Positions 25,777 through 39,563 of a DNA stretch of 64,000 nucleotides are shown in pieces (the first letter of the stretch is position 1; every line of letters begins with the position of its first letter). Below the pieces are notes generated by a model, which saw only the letters and a program-made list of their open reading frames with translations, did not search any database and was not told the origin of the DNA. This DNA comes from Haematobia irritans. Its lineage: Eukaryota > Arthropoda > Insecta > Diptera > Muscidae. Where the stretch lies: positions 110,688,171-110,752,170 of the forward strand of contig NC_134398.1 in NCBI RefSeq assembly GCF_050003625.1, written 5' to 3'. The translations under genes and the position numbers were made by a program.

Positions 25777-27640
25777 GATTTAGATATAGCTGCCATATAT
25801 ATTTTTCACCGATCTGGTCATTATTGGCGTGTATATCAACCGATCTTCCTCAAATTCCGTACATCCCCATATTTTATGAGTCTCGAAAAACTTGCAAAAT
25901 ATCAGCCAAATCGGTTCAGATTTAGATATAGCTTCCATATATAGCTTTCGCCCGATTTACACTCATTTGCCCACAGAGCCCAATTTTTTGCTCCGATTTA
26001 GTTGAAAGTTTGCACAGGGAGTAGAATGAGCATTGTAGCTATGAGTGCCAAATTTGGTTGAAATCGGTTTAGATTTAGATATAGCTCCCATATATAGCAT
26101 TCGCCCGATTTACACTCATATGACCACAAAGGCCAATTTTTAACTCCGATTTAGTTGAAATTTTGCACAGGGAGTATAATTAGCATTGTAGCTTTGCGTG
26201 CCAAATTTGGTTGAAATCGGTTCAGATTTAGATATAGCTCCCATATATAGCTTTCGCCCGATTTACACTCATATGACCACAGAGGCCAATTTTTTGCTCC
26301 GATTTAGTTGAAATTTGGCACAGGAAGTAGAATTAGCATTGTTGCTATGCGTGCCAAATTTGGTTGAAATCGGTTCAGATTTAGATATAGCTCCCATATA
26401 TAGCTTTCGCCCGATTTACACTCATATGACCACAGAGGCAAATTTTTTGCTCCGATTTAGTTGAAATTTCAGATTTAAATATAGCTCCCATATATATGTT
26501 TTTCTGATTTCGACAAAAATGGTCAAAATAGCAACATTTTCCTTGTAAAATCGCCACTGCTTAGTCGAATAGTTGAAAAAATCACTCTAATTTTCTTAAA
26601 CTTCTAATACATATATATCGAGCGATAAATCATAAATAAACTTTTGCGAAGTTTCCTTAAGATTGCTTCAGATTTAAATGTTTCCCATATTTTTATACCC
26701 TTCACCACTACTGTGGTACAGGGTATAATAAGTTTGTGCATTTGTATGTAACGCCAAGAAGGAAAAGTCTGAGACCCATCGTTTAGTATACCGATCGTCT
26801 TAGAATTAAATTCTGAGTCGATTTAGCGATGTCCGTCTGTCTGTCTGTCTGTCTGTCTGTTGATGTATTTTTGTGTGCAAAGTACAGCTCGCAGTTTTAG
26901 TCCGATTGTCCTAAAATTTGGTATGGGGTCCTGTTTCGGCTCAAAGACGATCCCTATTGATTTTGGAAAAAATCGGTTCAGATTTAGATATAGCTGCCAT
27001 ATATATTTTTCACCGATCTGGTCATAATTGGCGTGTATATCAACCGATCTTCCTCAAATTCCGTACATCCCAATATTTTATGAGTCTCGCAAAACTTGCA
27101 AAATATCATCCAAATCGGTTCAGATTTAGATATAACTCCCATATATAGCTTTCGCCCGATTTACACTCCTTTGTCCACAGAGGCCAATTTTTTGCTCCGA
27201 TTTAGTTGAAATTTTGCACAGGGAGTAGAATTGGCATTATAGCTATGCGTGTCAAATTTGGTGGAAATCGGTTCAGATTTAGATATATCTCCCATATATA
27301 GCTTTCGCCCGATTTACACTCATTTGCCCACAGAGGCCAATTTTTTGCTCCGATTTAGTTGAAATTTGGCACAGGAAGTAGAATTAGCATTGTTGCTATG
27401 CGTGCCAAATTTGGTTGAAATCGGTTCAGATTTAGATATAGCTCCCATATATATGTTTTTCTGATTTCGACAAAAATGGTCAAAATACCAACATTTTCCT
27501 TGTAAAATCGCCACTGCTTACTCGAAAAGTTGTAAAAATGACTCTAATTTTCCTAAACTTCTAATACATATATATCGAGCGATAAATCATAAATAAACTT
27601 TTGCGAAGTTTTCTTAAAATTGCTCCAGATTTAAATGTTT

Positions 27641-27791
27641 CCCATATTTTTATACCCTTCACCACTACTGTGGTACAGGGTATAATAAGTTTGTGCATTT
27701 GTATGTAACGCCAAGAAGGAAAAGTCTGAGACCCATCGTTTAGTATACCGATCGTCTTAGAATTAAATTCTGAGTCGATTTAGCGACGTCC

Positions 27792-27841
<50 letters not shown>

Positions 27842-30800
27842 CTGTCTGTTGATGTATTTTTGTGTGCAAAGTACAGCTCGCAGTTTTAGTCCGATTGTCC
27901 TAAAATTTGGTGTGGGGGTCCTGTTTCGGCTCAAAGACGATCCCTATTGATTTTGGAAAAAATCGGTTCAGATTTAGATATAGCTGCCATATATATTTTT
28001 CACCGATCTGGTCATAATTGGCGTGTATATCAACCGATCTTCCTCAATATTTTATGAGTCTCGAAAAACTTGCAAAATATCATCCAAATCGGTTCAGATT
28101 TAGATATAGCTCCCATATATAGCTTTCGCCCGATTTACACTCATTTGCCCACAGAGCCCAATTTTTTGCTCCGATTTAGTTGAAATTTTGCACAGGGAGT
28201 AGAATTAGCATTATAGCTTTGCGTGTCAAATTTGGTTGAAATCGGTTCAGATTTAGATATAGCTCCCATATATAGCTTTCAACCGATTTACACTCAAATA
28301 ACCACAGAGGCCAAATTTTTGCTCCGATTTAGTTGAAATTTTGCACAGGGAGTAGAACTAGCATTGTAGCTATGCGTGTCATATTTGGTTGAAATCGGTT
28401 CAGATTTAGATATAGCTCCCATATATAGCCTTCGCCCGATTTACACTCAAATGACCACAGAGGCCAATTTTTTGCTCCGATTTAGTTAAAATTTTGCACA
28501 GGGGGTAGAATTAGCATTGTAGCTATGCGTGTCAAATTTGGTTGAAATCGGTTCAGATTTAGATATAGCTCCCATATATAGCTTTCGCCCGATTTACACT
28601 CAAATGACCACAAAGGCCAATTTTTTGCTCCGATTTAGTTGAAATTTTGCACAGGGAGTATAATTAGCATTGTAGCTATGCGTGCCAAATTTGGTTGAAA
28701 TCGGTTCAGATTTAGATATAGCTCCCATATACAGCTTTCGCCCGATTTACACTCCTTTGTCCACAGAGGCCAATTTTTTGCTCCGATTTAGTTGAAATTT
28801 TGCACTGGGAGTAGAATTAGCATTATAGCTATGCGTGTCAAATTTGGTGGAAATCGGTTCAGATTTAGATATAGCTCCCATATATAGCTTTCGCCCGATT
28901 TACACTCATATGACCACAGAGGCCAATCTTTTACTCCGATTTAATTGAAATTTTGCACAGGGAGTAGAATGAGCATTGTAGCTATGCGTGCCAAATTTGG
29001 TTGAAATCGGTTCAGATTTAGATATAGCTCCCATATATAGCTTTCGCCCGATTTACACTCATATGACCACAGAGGCAAATTTTTTGCTCCGATTTAGTTG
29101 AAATTTCAGATTTAAATATAGCTCCCATATATATGTTTTTCTGATTTCGACAAAAATGGTCAAAATAGCAACATTTTCCTTGTAAAATCGCCACTGCTTA
29201 GTCGAATAGTTGAAAAAATGACTCTAATTTTCTTAAACTTCTAATACATATATATCGAGCGATAAATCATAAATAAACTTTTGCGAAGTTTCCTTAAGAT
29301 TGCTTCAGATTTAAATGTTTCCCATATTTTTATACCCTTCACCACTACTGTGGTACAGGGTATAATAAGTTTGTGCATTTGTATGTAACGCCAAGAAGGA
29401 AAAGTCTGAGACCCATCGTTTAGTATACCGATCGTCTTAGAATTAAATTCTGAGTCGATTTAGCGATGTCCGTCTGTCTGTCCGTCTGTCTGTCTGTTGA
29501 TGTATTTTTCTGTGCAAAGTACAGCTCGCAGTTTTAGTCCGATTGTCTTAAAATTTGGTATAGGGTCCTCTTTCGGCTCAAAGACGATCCCTATTGATTT
29601 TGGAAAAAATCTGTTCAGATTTAGATATAGCTGCCATATATATTTTTCACCGATCTGGTCATAATTGGCGTGTATATCAACCGATCTTCCTCAAATTCCG
29701 TACATCCCCATATTTTATGAGTCTCGAAAAACTTGCAAAATATCAGCCAAATCGGTTCAGATTTAGATATAGCTTCCATATATAGCTTTCGCCCGATTTA
29801 CACTCATTTGCCCACAGAGCCCAATTTTTTGCTCCGATTTAGTTGAAAGTTTGCACAGGGAGTAGAATGAGCATTGTAGCTATGAGTGCCAAATTTGGTT
29901 GAAATCGGTTTAGATTTAGATATAGCTCCCATATATAGCATTCGCCCGATTTACACTCATATGACCACAAAGGCCAATTTTTAACTCCGATTTAGTTGAA
30001 ATTTTGCACAGGGAGTATAATTAGCATTGTAGCTTTGCGTGCCAAATTTGGTTGAAATCGGTTCAGATTTAGATATAGCTCCCATATATAGCTTTCGCCC
30101 GATTTACACTCATATGACCACAGAGGCCAATTTTTTGCTCCGATTTAGTTGAAATTTGGCACAGGAAGTAGAATTAGCATTGTTGCTATGCGTGCCAAAT
30201 TTGGTTGAAATCGGTTCAGATTTAGATATAGCTCCCATATATAGCTTTCGCCCGATTTACACTCATATGACCACAGAGGCTAATTTTTTGCTCCGATTTA
30301 GTTGAAATTTTGCACAGGGAGTAGAATTAGCATTGTTGCTATGCGTGCCAAATTTGGTTGAAATCGGTTCAGATTTAGATATAGCTCCCATATATATGTT
30401 TTTCTGATTTCGACAAAAATGGTCAAAATACCAACATTTTCCTTGTAAAATCGCCACTGCTTAGTGGAAAAGTTGTAAAAATGACTCTAATTTTCCTAAA
30501 CTTCTAATACATATATATCAAGCGATAAATCATAAATAAACTTTTGCGAAGTTTTCTTAAAATTGCTCCAGATTTAAATGTTTCCCATATTTTTATACCC
30601 TCCACCACTACTGTGGTAAAGGGTATAATAAGTTTGTGCATTTGTATGTAACGCCAAGAAGGAAAAGTCTGAGACCCATCGTTTAGTATACCGATCGTCT
30701 TAGAATTAAATTCTGAGTCGATTTAGCGATGTCCGTCTGTCTGTCTGTCTGTCCGTCTGTCTGTCTGTCGGTTGATGTATTTTTGTGTGCAAAGTACAGC

Positions 30801-33523
30801 TCGCAGTTTTAGTCCGATTGTCCTAAAATTTGGTATGGGGTCCTGTTTCGGCTCAAAGACGATCCCTATTGATTTTGGAAAAAATCGGTTCAGATTTAGA
30901 TATAGCTGCCATATATATTTTTCACCGATCTGGTCATAATTGGCGTGTATATCAACCGATCTTCCTCAAATTCCGTACATCCCAATATTTTATGAGTCTC
31001 GAAAAACTTGCAAAATATCATCCAAATCGGTTCAGATTTAGATATAGCTCCCATATACAGCTTTCGCCCGATTTACACTCCTTTGTCCACAGAGGCCAAT
31101 TTTTTGCTCCGATTTAGTTGAAATTTTGCACTGGGAGTAGAATTAGCATTATAGCTATGCGTGTCAAATTTGGTGGAAATCGGTTCAGATTTAGATATAG
31201 CTCCCATATATAGCTTTCGCCCGATTTACACTCATATGACCACAGAGGCCAATCTTTTACTCCGATTTAATTGAAATTTTGCACAGGGAGTAGAATGAGC
31301 ATTGTAGCTATGCGTGCCAAATTTGGTTGAAATCGGTTCAGATTTAGATATAGCTCCCATATATAGCTTTCGCCCGATTTACACTCATATGACCACAGAG
31401 GCTAATTTTTTGCTCCGATTTAGTTGAAATTTCAGATTTAAATATAACTCCCATATATATGTTTTTCTGATTTCGACAAAAATGGTCAAAATAGCAACAT
31501 TTTCCTTGTAAAATCGCCACTGCTTAGTGGAAAAGTTGTAAAAATGACTCTAATTTTCCTAAACTTCTAATACATATATATCGAGCGATAAATCATAAAT
31601 AAACTTTTGCGAAGTTTCCTTAAGATTGCTCCAGATTTAAATGTTTCCCATATTTTTATACCCTTCACCACTACTGTGGTACAGGGTATAATAAGTTTGT
31701 GCATTTGTATGTAACGCCAAGAAGGAAAAGTCTGAGACCCATCGTTTAGTATACCGATCGTCTTAGAATTAAATTCTGAGTCGATTTAGCGATGTCCGTC
31801 TGTCTGTCCGTCTGTCTGTCTGTTGATGTATTTTTCTGTGCAAAGTGCAGCTCGCAGTTTTAGTCCGATTGTCTTAAAATTTGGTATAGGGTCCTCTTTC
31901 GGCTCAAAGACGATCCCTATTGATTTTGGAAAAAATCTGTTCAGATTTAGATATAGCTGCCATATATATTTTTCACCGATCTGGTCATAATTGCCGCGTA
32001 TATCAACCGATCTTTCTCAAATTCAGTACATCCGAATATTTTATGAGTCTCGAAAAACTTGCATCAGCCAAATCGGTTCAGATTTAGATATAGCTTCCAT
32101 ATATAGCTTTCGCCCGATTTACACTCATTTGCCCACAGAGCCCAATTTTTTGCTCCGATTTAGTTGAAATTTTGCACAGGGAGTAGAATTAGCATTATAG
32201 CTTTGCGTGTCAAATTTGGTTGAAATCGGTTCAGATTTAGATATAGCTCCCATATATAGCTTTCAACCGATTTACACTCAAATAACCACAGAGGCCAAAT
32301 TTTTGCTCCGATTTAGTTGAAAGTTTTCACAGGGAGTAGAATGAGCATTGTAGCTATGAGTGCCAAATTTGGTTGAAATCGGTTTAGATTTAGATATAGC
32401 TCCCATATATAGCATTCGCCCGATTTACACTCATATGACCACAAAGGCCAATTTTTAACTCCGATTTAGTTGAAATTTTGCACAGGGAGTATAATTAGCA
32501 TTGTAGCTTTGCGTGCCAAATTTGGTTGAAATCGGTTCAGATTTAGATATAGCTCCCATATATAGCTTTCGCCCGATTTACACTCATTTGCCCACAGAGG
32601 CCAATTCTTGCTCCGATTTAGTTGAAATTTTGCACAGGGAGTAGAATTAGCATTGTAGCTATGCGTGTCAAATTTGGTTGAAATCGGTTCAGATTTAGAT
32701 ATAGCTCCCATATATAGCTTTCGCCCGATTTACACTCAAATGACCACAGAGGCCAATTTTTTGCTCCGATTTAGTTGAAATTTTGCACAGGGGGTAGAAT
32801 TAGCATTGTAGCTATGCGTGTCAAATTTGGTTGAAATCGGTTCAGATTTAGATATAGCTCCCATATATAGCTTTCGCCCGATTTACACTCAAATTACCAC
32901 AGAGGCCAATTTTTTGCTCCGATTTAGTTGAAATTTTGCACAGGGAGTATAATTAGCATTGTAGCTATGCGTGCCAAATTTGGTTGAAATCGGTTCAGAT
33001 TTAGATATAGCTCCCATATATAGCTTTCGCCCGATTTACACTCATATGACCACAGAGGCCAATTTTTTGCTCCGATTTAGTTGAAATTTTGCACAGGGAG
33101 TAGAATTAGCATTGTAGCTAAGCGTGCCAAATTTGGTTGAAATCGGTTCAGATTTAGATATAGCTCCCATATATAGCTTTCGCCCGATTTACACTCATAT
33201 GACCACAGAGGCCAATTTTTTACTCCGATTTAGTTGAAATTTGGCACAGGAAGTAGAATTAACATTGTTGCTATGCGTGCCAAATTTGGTTGAAATCGGT
33301 TCAGATTTAGATATAGCTCCCATATATATGTTTTTCTGATTTCGACAAAAATGGTCAAAATACCAACATTTTCCTTGTAAAATCGCCACTGCTTACTCGA
33401 AAAGTTGTAAAAATGACTCTAATTTTCCTAAACTTCTAATACATATATATCGAGCGATAAATCATAAATAAACTTTTGCGAAGTTTCCTTAAAATTGCTT
33501 CAGATTTAAATGTTTCGCATATT
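27641..33523 (-). repeat. 152 bp satellite array, central part
   Basis: Monomers and modules (hairpins at 27651, 29331, 30594, 31657) with no insertion. The block around 29500-29800 matches the flanks of LINE B1 and keeps its empty target site at 29618-29629. The hairpin at 30594 carries changes in both arms (CCCTCCACC and GGTAAAGGG). No gene is present. Confidence 0.87.
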
Positions 33524-34769
33524 TATACCCTTCACCACTACTGTGGTACAGGGTATAATAAGTTTGTGCATTTGTATGTAACGCCAAGAAGGAAAAGTCT
33601 GAGACCCATCGTTTAGTATACCGATCGTCCTAGAATTAAATTCTGAGTCGATTTAGCGATGTCCGTCTGTCTGTCTGTTGATGTATTTTTGTGTGCAAAG
33701 TACAGCTCGCACTTTTAGTCCGATAGTCCTAAAATTTGTATGGGGTCCTGTTTCGGCTCAAAGACGATCCCTATTGATTTTGGAAAAAATCGGTTCAGAT
33801 TTCGATATAGCTGCCATATATATTTTCACCGATCTGGTCATAATTGGCGTGTATATCAACCGATCTTCCTCAAATTCCGTACATCCAAATATTTTATGAG
33901 TCTCGAAAAACTTGCAAAATATCATCCAAATCGGTTCAGATTTAGATATGGCTCCCATATATAGCTTTCGCCCGATTTACACTCCTTTGTCCACAGAGAC
34001 CAATTTTTTTCTCCGATTTAGTTGAAATTTTGCACAGGGAGTAGAATTAGCATTATAGCTATACGTGTCAAATTTGGTGGAAATCGGTTCAGATTTAGAT
34101 ATAGCTCCTATATAGCTTTCGCCCGATTTACACTCATTTGCCCACAGAGGCCAATTTTTGCTCCGATTTAGTTGAAATTTTGCACAGGGAGTAGAATTAG
34201 CATTGTTGCTATGCGTGCCAAATTTGGTTGAAATCGGTTCAGATTTAGATATAGCTCCCATATATAGCTTTCGCCCGATTTACACTCAAATGACCACAGA
34301 GGCCAATTTTTTGCTCCGATTTAGTTGAAATTTTGCACAGGGAGTATAATTAGCATTGTAGCTATGCGTGCCAAATTGGGTTGAAATCGGTTCAGATTTA
34401 GATATAGCTCCCATATATATGTTTTTCTGATTTCGACAAAAATGGTCAAAATACCAACATTTTCCTTGTAAAATCGCCACTGCTTAGTCGAATAGTTGAA
34501 ACAATGACTCTAATTTTCTTAAACTTCTAATACATATATATCGAGCGATAAATCATAAATAAACTTTTGCGAAGTTTCCTTAAGATTGCTTCAGATTTAA
34601 ATGTTTCCCATATTTTTATACCCTTCACCACTACTGTGGTACAGGGTATAATAAGTTTGTGCATTTGTATGTAACGCCAAGAAGGAAAAGTCTGAGACCC
34701 ATCGTTTAGTAAACCGATCGTCTTAGAATTAAATTCTGAGTCGATTTAGCGATGTCCGTCTGTCTGCCT

Positions 34770-34803
<34 letters not shown>

Positions 34804-37144
34804 CTGTTGATGTATTTTTGTGTGCAAAGTACAGCTCGCAGTTTTAGTTCGATTGTCTTAAAATTTAGTATAGGGTCCTGTTTCGGCTCAAAGACGATCC
34901 CTATTGATTTTGGAAAAAATCTGTTCAGATTTAGATATAGCTGCCATATATATTTTTCACCGATCTGGTCATAATTGCCGTGTATATCAACCGATCTTTC
35001 TCTAATTCCGTACATCCGAATATTTTATGAGTCTCGAAAAACTTGCAAAATATCAGCCAAATCGGTTCAGATTTAGATATAGCTCCCATATATAGCTTTC
35101 GCCCGATTTACACTCATTTGCCCACAGAGCCCAATTTTTTTCTCCGATTTAGTTGAAGTTTTGCACAGGGAGTAGAATTAGCATTGTTGCTATGCGTGCC
35201 AAATTTGGTTGAAATCGGTTCAGATTTAGATATAGCTCCCATATATAGCTTTCAACCGATTTACACTTAAATAACCACAGAGGCCAAATTTTTGCTCCGA
35301 TTTAGTTGAAATTTTGCACAGCGAGTAGAATGAGCATTGTAGCTATGAGTGCCAAATTTGGTTGAAATCGGTTCAGATTTAGATATAGCTCCCATATATA
35401 GCATTCGCCCGATTTACACTATGACCTCAGAGGCCAATTTTTAACTCCGATTTAGTTGAAATTTTGCACAGGGAGTAGAATTTGCATTGTTGCTATGCGT
35501 GCCAAATTTGGTTGAAATCGGTTCAGATTTAGATATATCTCCCATATATAGCTTTCGCCCGATTTACACTCAAATGACCACAGAGTCCAATTTTTAACTC
35601 CGATTTAGTTGAAATTTGGCACAGGGAGTAGAATTAGCATTGTTGCTATGCGTGCCAAATTTGGTTGAAATCGGTTCAGATTTAGATATAGCTCCCATAT
35701 ATATGTTTTTCTGATTTCGACAAAAATGGTCAAAATACCAACATTTTCCTTGTAAAATCGCCACTGCTTACTCGAAAAGTTGTAAAAATGACTCTAATTT
35801 CCCTAAACTTCTAATACATATATATCGAGCGATAAATCATAAATAAACTTTTGCGAAGTTTCCTTAAAATTGCTTCAGATTTAAATGTTTCGCATAATTA
35901 TACCCTTCACCACTACTGTGGTACAGGGTATAATAAGTTTGTGCATTTGTATGTAACGCCAAGAAGGAAAAGTCTGAGACCCATCGTTTAGTATACCGAT
36001 CGTCTTAGAATTAAATACTGAGTCGATTTAGCGACGTCCGTCTGTCTGTCTGTTGATGTATTTTTGTGTGCAAAGTACAGCTCGCACTTTTAGTCCGATA
36101 GTCCTAAAATTTGTATGGGGTCCTGTTTCGGCTCAAAGACGATCCCTATTGATTTTGGAAAAAATCGGTTCAGATTTCGATATAGCTGCCATATATATTT
36201 TCACCGATCTGGTCATAATTGGCGTGTATATCAACCGATCTTCCTCAAATTCCGTACATCCAAATATTTTATGAGTCTCGAAAAACTTGCAAAATATCAT
36301 CCAAATCGGTTCAGATTTAGATATGGCTCCCATATATAGCTTTCGCCCGATTTACACTCCTTTGTCCACAGAGACCAATTTTTTTCTCCGATTTAGTTGA
36401 AATTTTGCACAGGGAGTAGAATTAGCATTATAGCTATACGTGTCAAATTTGGTGGAAATCGGTTCAGATTTAGATATAGCTCCTATATAGCTTTCGCCCG
36501 ATTTACACTCATTTGCCCACAGAGGCCAATTTTTGCTCCGATTTAGTTGAAATTTTGCACAGGGAGTAGAATTAGCATTGTTGCTATGCGTGCCAAATTT
36601 GGTTGAAATCGGTTCAGATTTAGATATAGCTCCCATATATAGCTTTCGCCCGATTTACACTCAAATGACCACAGAGGCCAATTTTTTGCTCCGATTTAGT
36701 TGAAATTTTGCACAGGGAGTATAATTAGCATTGTAGCTATGCGTGCCAAATTGGGTTGAAATCGGTTCAGATTTAGATATAGCTCCCATATATATGTTTT
36801 TCTGATTTCGACAAAAATGGTCAAAATACCAACATTTTCCTTGTAAAATCGCCACTGCTTAGTCGAATAGTTGAAACAATGACTCTAATTTTCTTAAACT
36901 TCTAATACATATATATCGAGCGATAAATCATAAATAAACTTTTGCGAAGTTTCCTTAAGATTGCTTCAGATTTAAATGTTTCCCATATTTTTATACCCTT
37001 CACCACTACTGTGGTACAGGGTATAATAAGTTTGTGCATTTGTATGTAACGCCAAGAAGGAAAAGTCTGAGACCCATCGTTTAGTAAACCGATCGTCTTA
37101 GAATTAAATTCTGAGTCGATTTAGCGATGTCCGTCTGTCTGCCT

Positions 37145-37178
<34 letters not shown>

Positions 37179-39512
37179 CTGTTGATGTATTTTTGTGTGC
37201 AAAGTACAGCTCGCAGTTTTAGTTCGATTGTCTTAAAATTTAGTATAGGGTCCTGTTTCGGCTCAAAGACGATCCCTATTGATTTTGGAAAAAATCTGTT
37301 CAGATTTAGATATAGCTGCCATATATATTTTTCACCGATCTGGTCATAATTGCCGTGTATATCAACCGATCTTTCTCTAATTCCGTACATCCGAATATTT
37401 TATGAGTCTCGAAAAACTTGCAAAATATCAGCCAAATCGGTTCAGATTTAGATATAGCTCCCATATATAGCTTTCGCCCGATTTACACTCATTTGCCCAC
37501 AGAGCCCAATTTTTTTCTCCGATTTAGTTGAAGTTTTGCACAGGGAGTAGAATTAGCATTGTTGCTATGCGTGCCAAATTTGGTTGAAATCGGTTCAGAT
37601 TTAGATATAGCTCCCATATATAGCTTTCAACCGATTTACACTCAAATAACCCCAGAGGCCAAATTTTTGCTCCGATTTAGTTGAAATTTTGCACAGGGAG
37701 TAGAATGAGCATTGTAGCTATGAGTGCCAAATTTGGTTGAAATCGGTTCAGATTTAGATATAGCTCCCATATATAGCATTCGCCCGATTTACACTATGAC
37801 CTCAGAGGCCAATTTTTAACTCCGATTTAGTTGAAATTTTGCACAGGGAGTAGAATTTGCATTGTTGCTATGCGTGCCAAATTTGGTTGAAATCGGTTCA
37901 GATTTAGATATATCTCCCATATATAGCTTTCGCCCGATTTACACTCATATGACCACAGAGTCCAATTTTTAACTCCGATTTAGTTGAAATTTGGCACAGG
38001 GAGTAGAATTAGCATTGTTGCTATGCGTGCCAAATTTGGTTGAAATCGGTTCAGATTTAGATATAGCTCCCATATATATGTTTTTCTGATTTCGACAAAA
38101 ATGGTCAAAATACCAACATTTTCCTTGTAAAATCGCCACTGCTTACTCGAAAAGTTGTAAAAATGACTCTAATTTCCCTAAACTTCTAATACATATATAT
38201 CGAGCGATAAATCATAAATAAACTTTTGCGAAGTTTCCTTAAAATTGCTTCAGATTTAAATGTTTCGCATAATTATACCCTTCACCACTACTGTGGTACA
38301 GGGTATAATAAGTTTGTGCATTTGTATGTAACGCCAAGAAGGAAAAGTCTGAGACCCATCGTTTAGTATACCGATCGTCTTAGAATTAAATACTGAGTCG
38401 ATTTAGCGACGTCCGTCTGTCTGTCTGTTGATGTATTTTTGTGTGCAAAGTACAGCTCGCACTTTTAGTCCGATAGTCCTAAAATTTGTATGGGGTCCTG
38501 TTTCGGCTCAAAGACGATCCCTATTGATTTTGGAAAAAATCGGTTCAGATTTCGATATAGCTGCCATATATATTTTCACCGATCTGGTCATAATTGGCGA
38601 TCAACCGATCTTCCTCAAATTCCGTACATCCAAATATTTTATGAGTCTCGAAAAACTTGCAAAATATCATCCAAATCGGTTCAGATTTAGATATAGCTCC
38701 CATATATAGCTTTCGCCCGATTTACACTCCTTTGTCCACAGAGACCAATTTTTTGCTCCGATTTAGTTGAAATTTTGCACAGGGAGTAGAATTAGCATTA
38801 TAGCTATACGTGTCAAATTTGGTGGAAATCGGTTCAGATTTAGATATAGCTCCTATATAGCTTTCGCCCGATTTACACTCATTTGCCCACAGAGGCCAAT
38901 TTTTGCTCCGATTTAGTTGAAATTTTGCACAGGGAGTAGAATTAGCATTGTTGCTATGCGTGCCAAATTTGGTTGAAATCGGTTCAGATTTAGATATAGC
39001 TCCCATATATAGCTTTCGCCCGATTTACACTCAAATGACCACAGAGGCCAATTTTTTGCTCCGATTTAGTTGAAATTTTGCACAGGGAGTATAATTAGCA
39101 TTGTAGCTATGCGTGCCAAATTGGGTTGAAATCGGTTCAGATTTAGATATAGCTCCCATATATATGTTTTTCTGATTTCGACAAAAATGGTCAAAATACC
39201 AACATTTTCCTTGTAAAATCGCCACTGCTTAGTCGAATAGTTGAAACAATGACTCTAATTTTCTTAAACTTCTAATACATATATACGAGCGATAAATCAT
39301 AAATAAACTTTTGCGAAGTTTCCTTAAGATTGCTTCAGATTTAAATGTTTCCCATATTTTTATACCCTTCACCACTACTGTGGTACAGGGTATAATAAGT
39401 TTGTGCATTTGTATGTAACGCCAAGAAGGAAAAGTCTGAGACCCATCGTTTAGTAAACCGATCGTCTTAGAATTAAATTCTGAGTCGATTTAGCGATGTC
39501 CGTCTGTCTGCC

Positions 39513-39563
<51 letters not shown>

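Larger units (their letters stand above)
19900..27640 (-). repeat. Tandem ~3870 bp higher-order repeat, two copies, each with a LINE
   Basis: The blocks ~19900-23770 and ~23770-27640 match base for base over long stretches, including the LINE insertion and its TSD (offset 3870, becoming 3871 after a one-base difference near 22085: CCCGATTACACTC against CCCGATTTACACTC). Modules at 22823/23780 recur at 26694/27651. The edges are approximate. The duplication happened after the LINE inserted. Confidence 0.88.
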
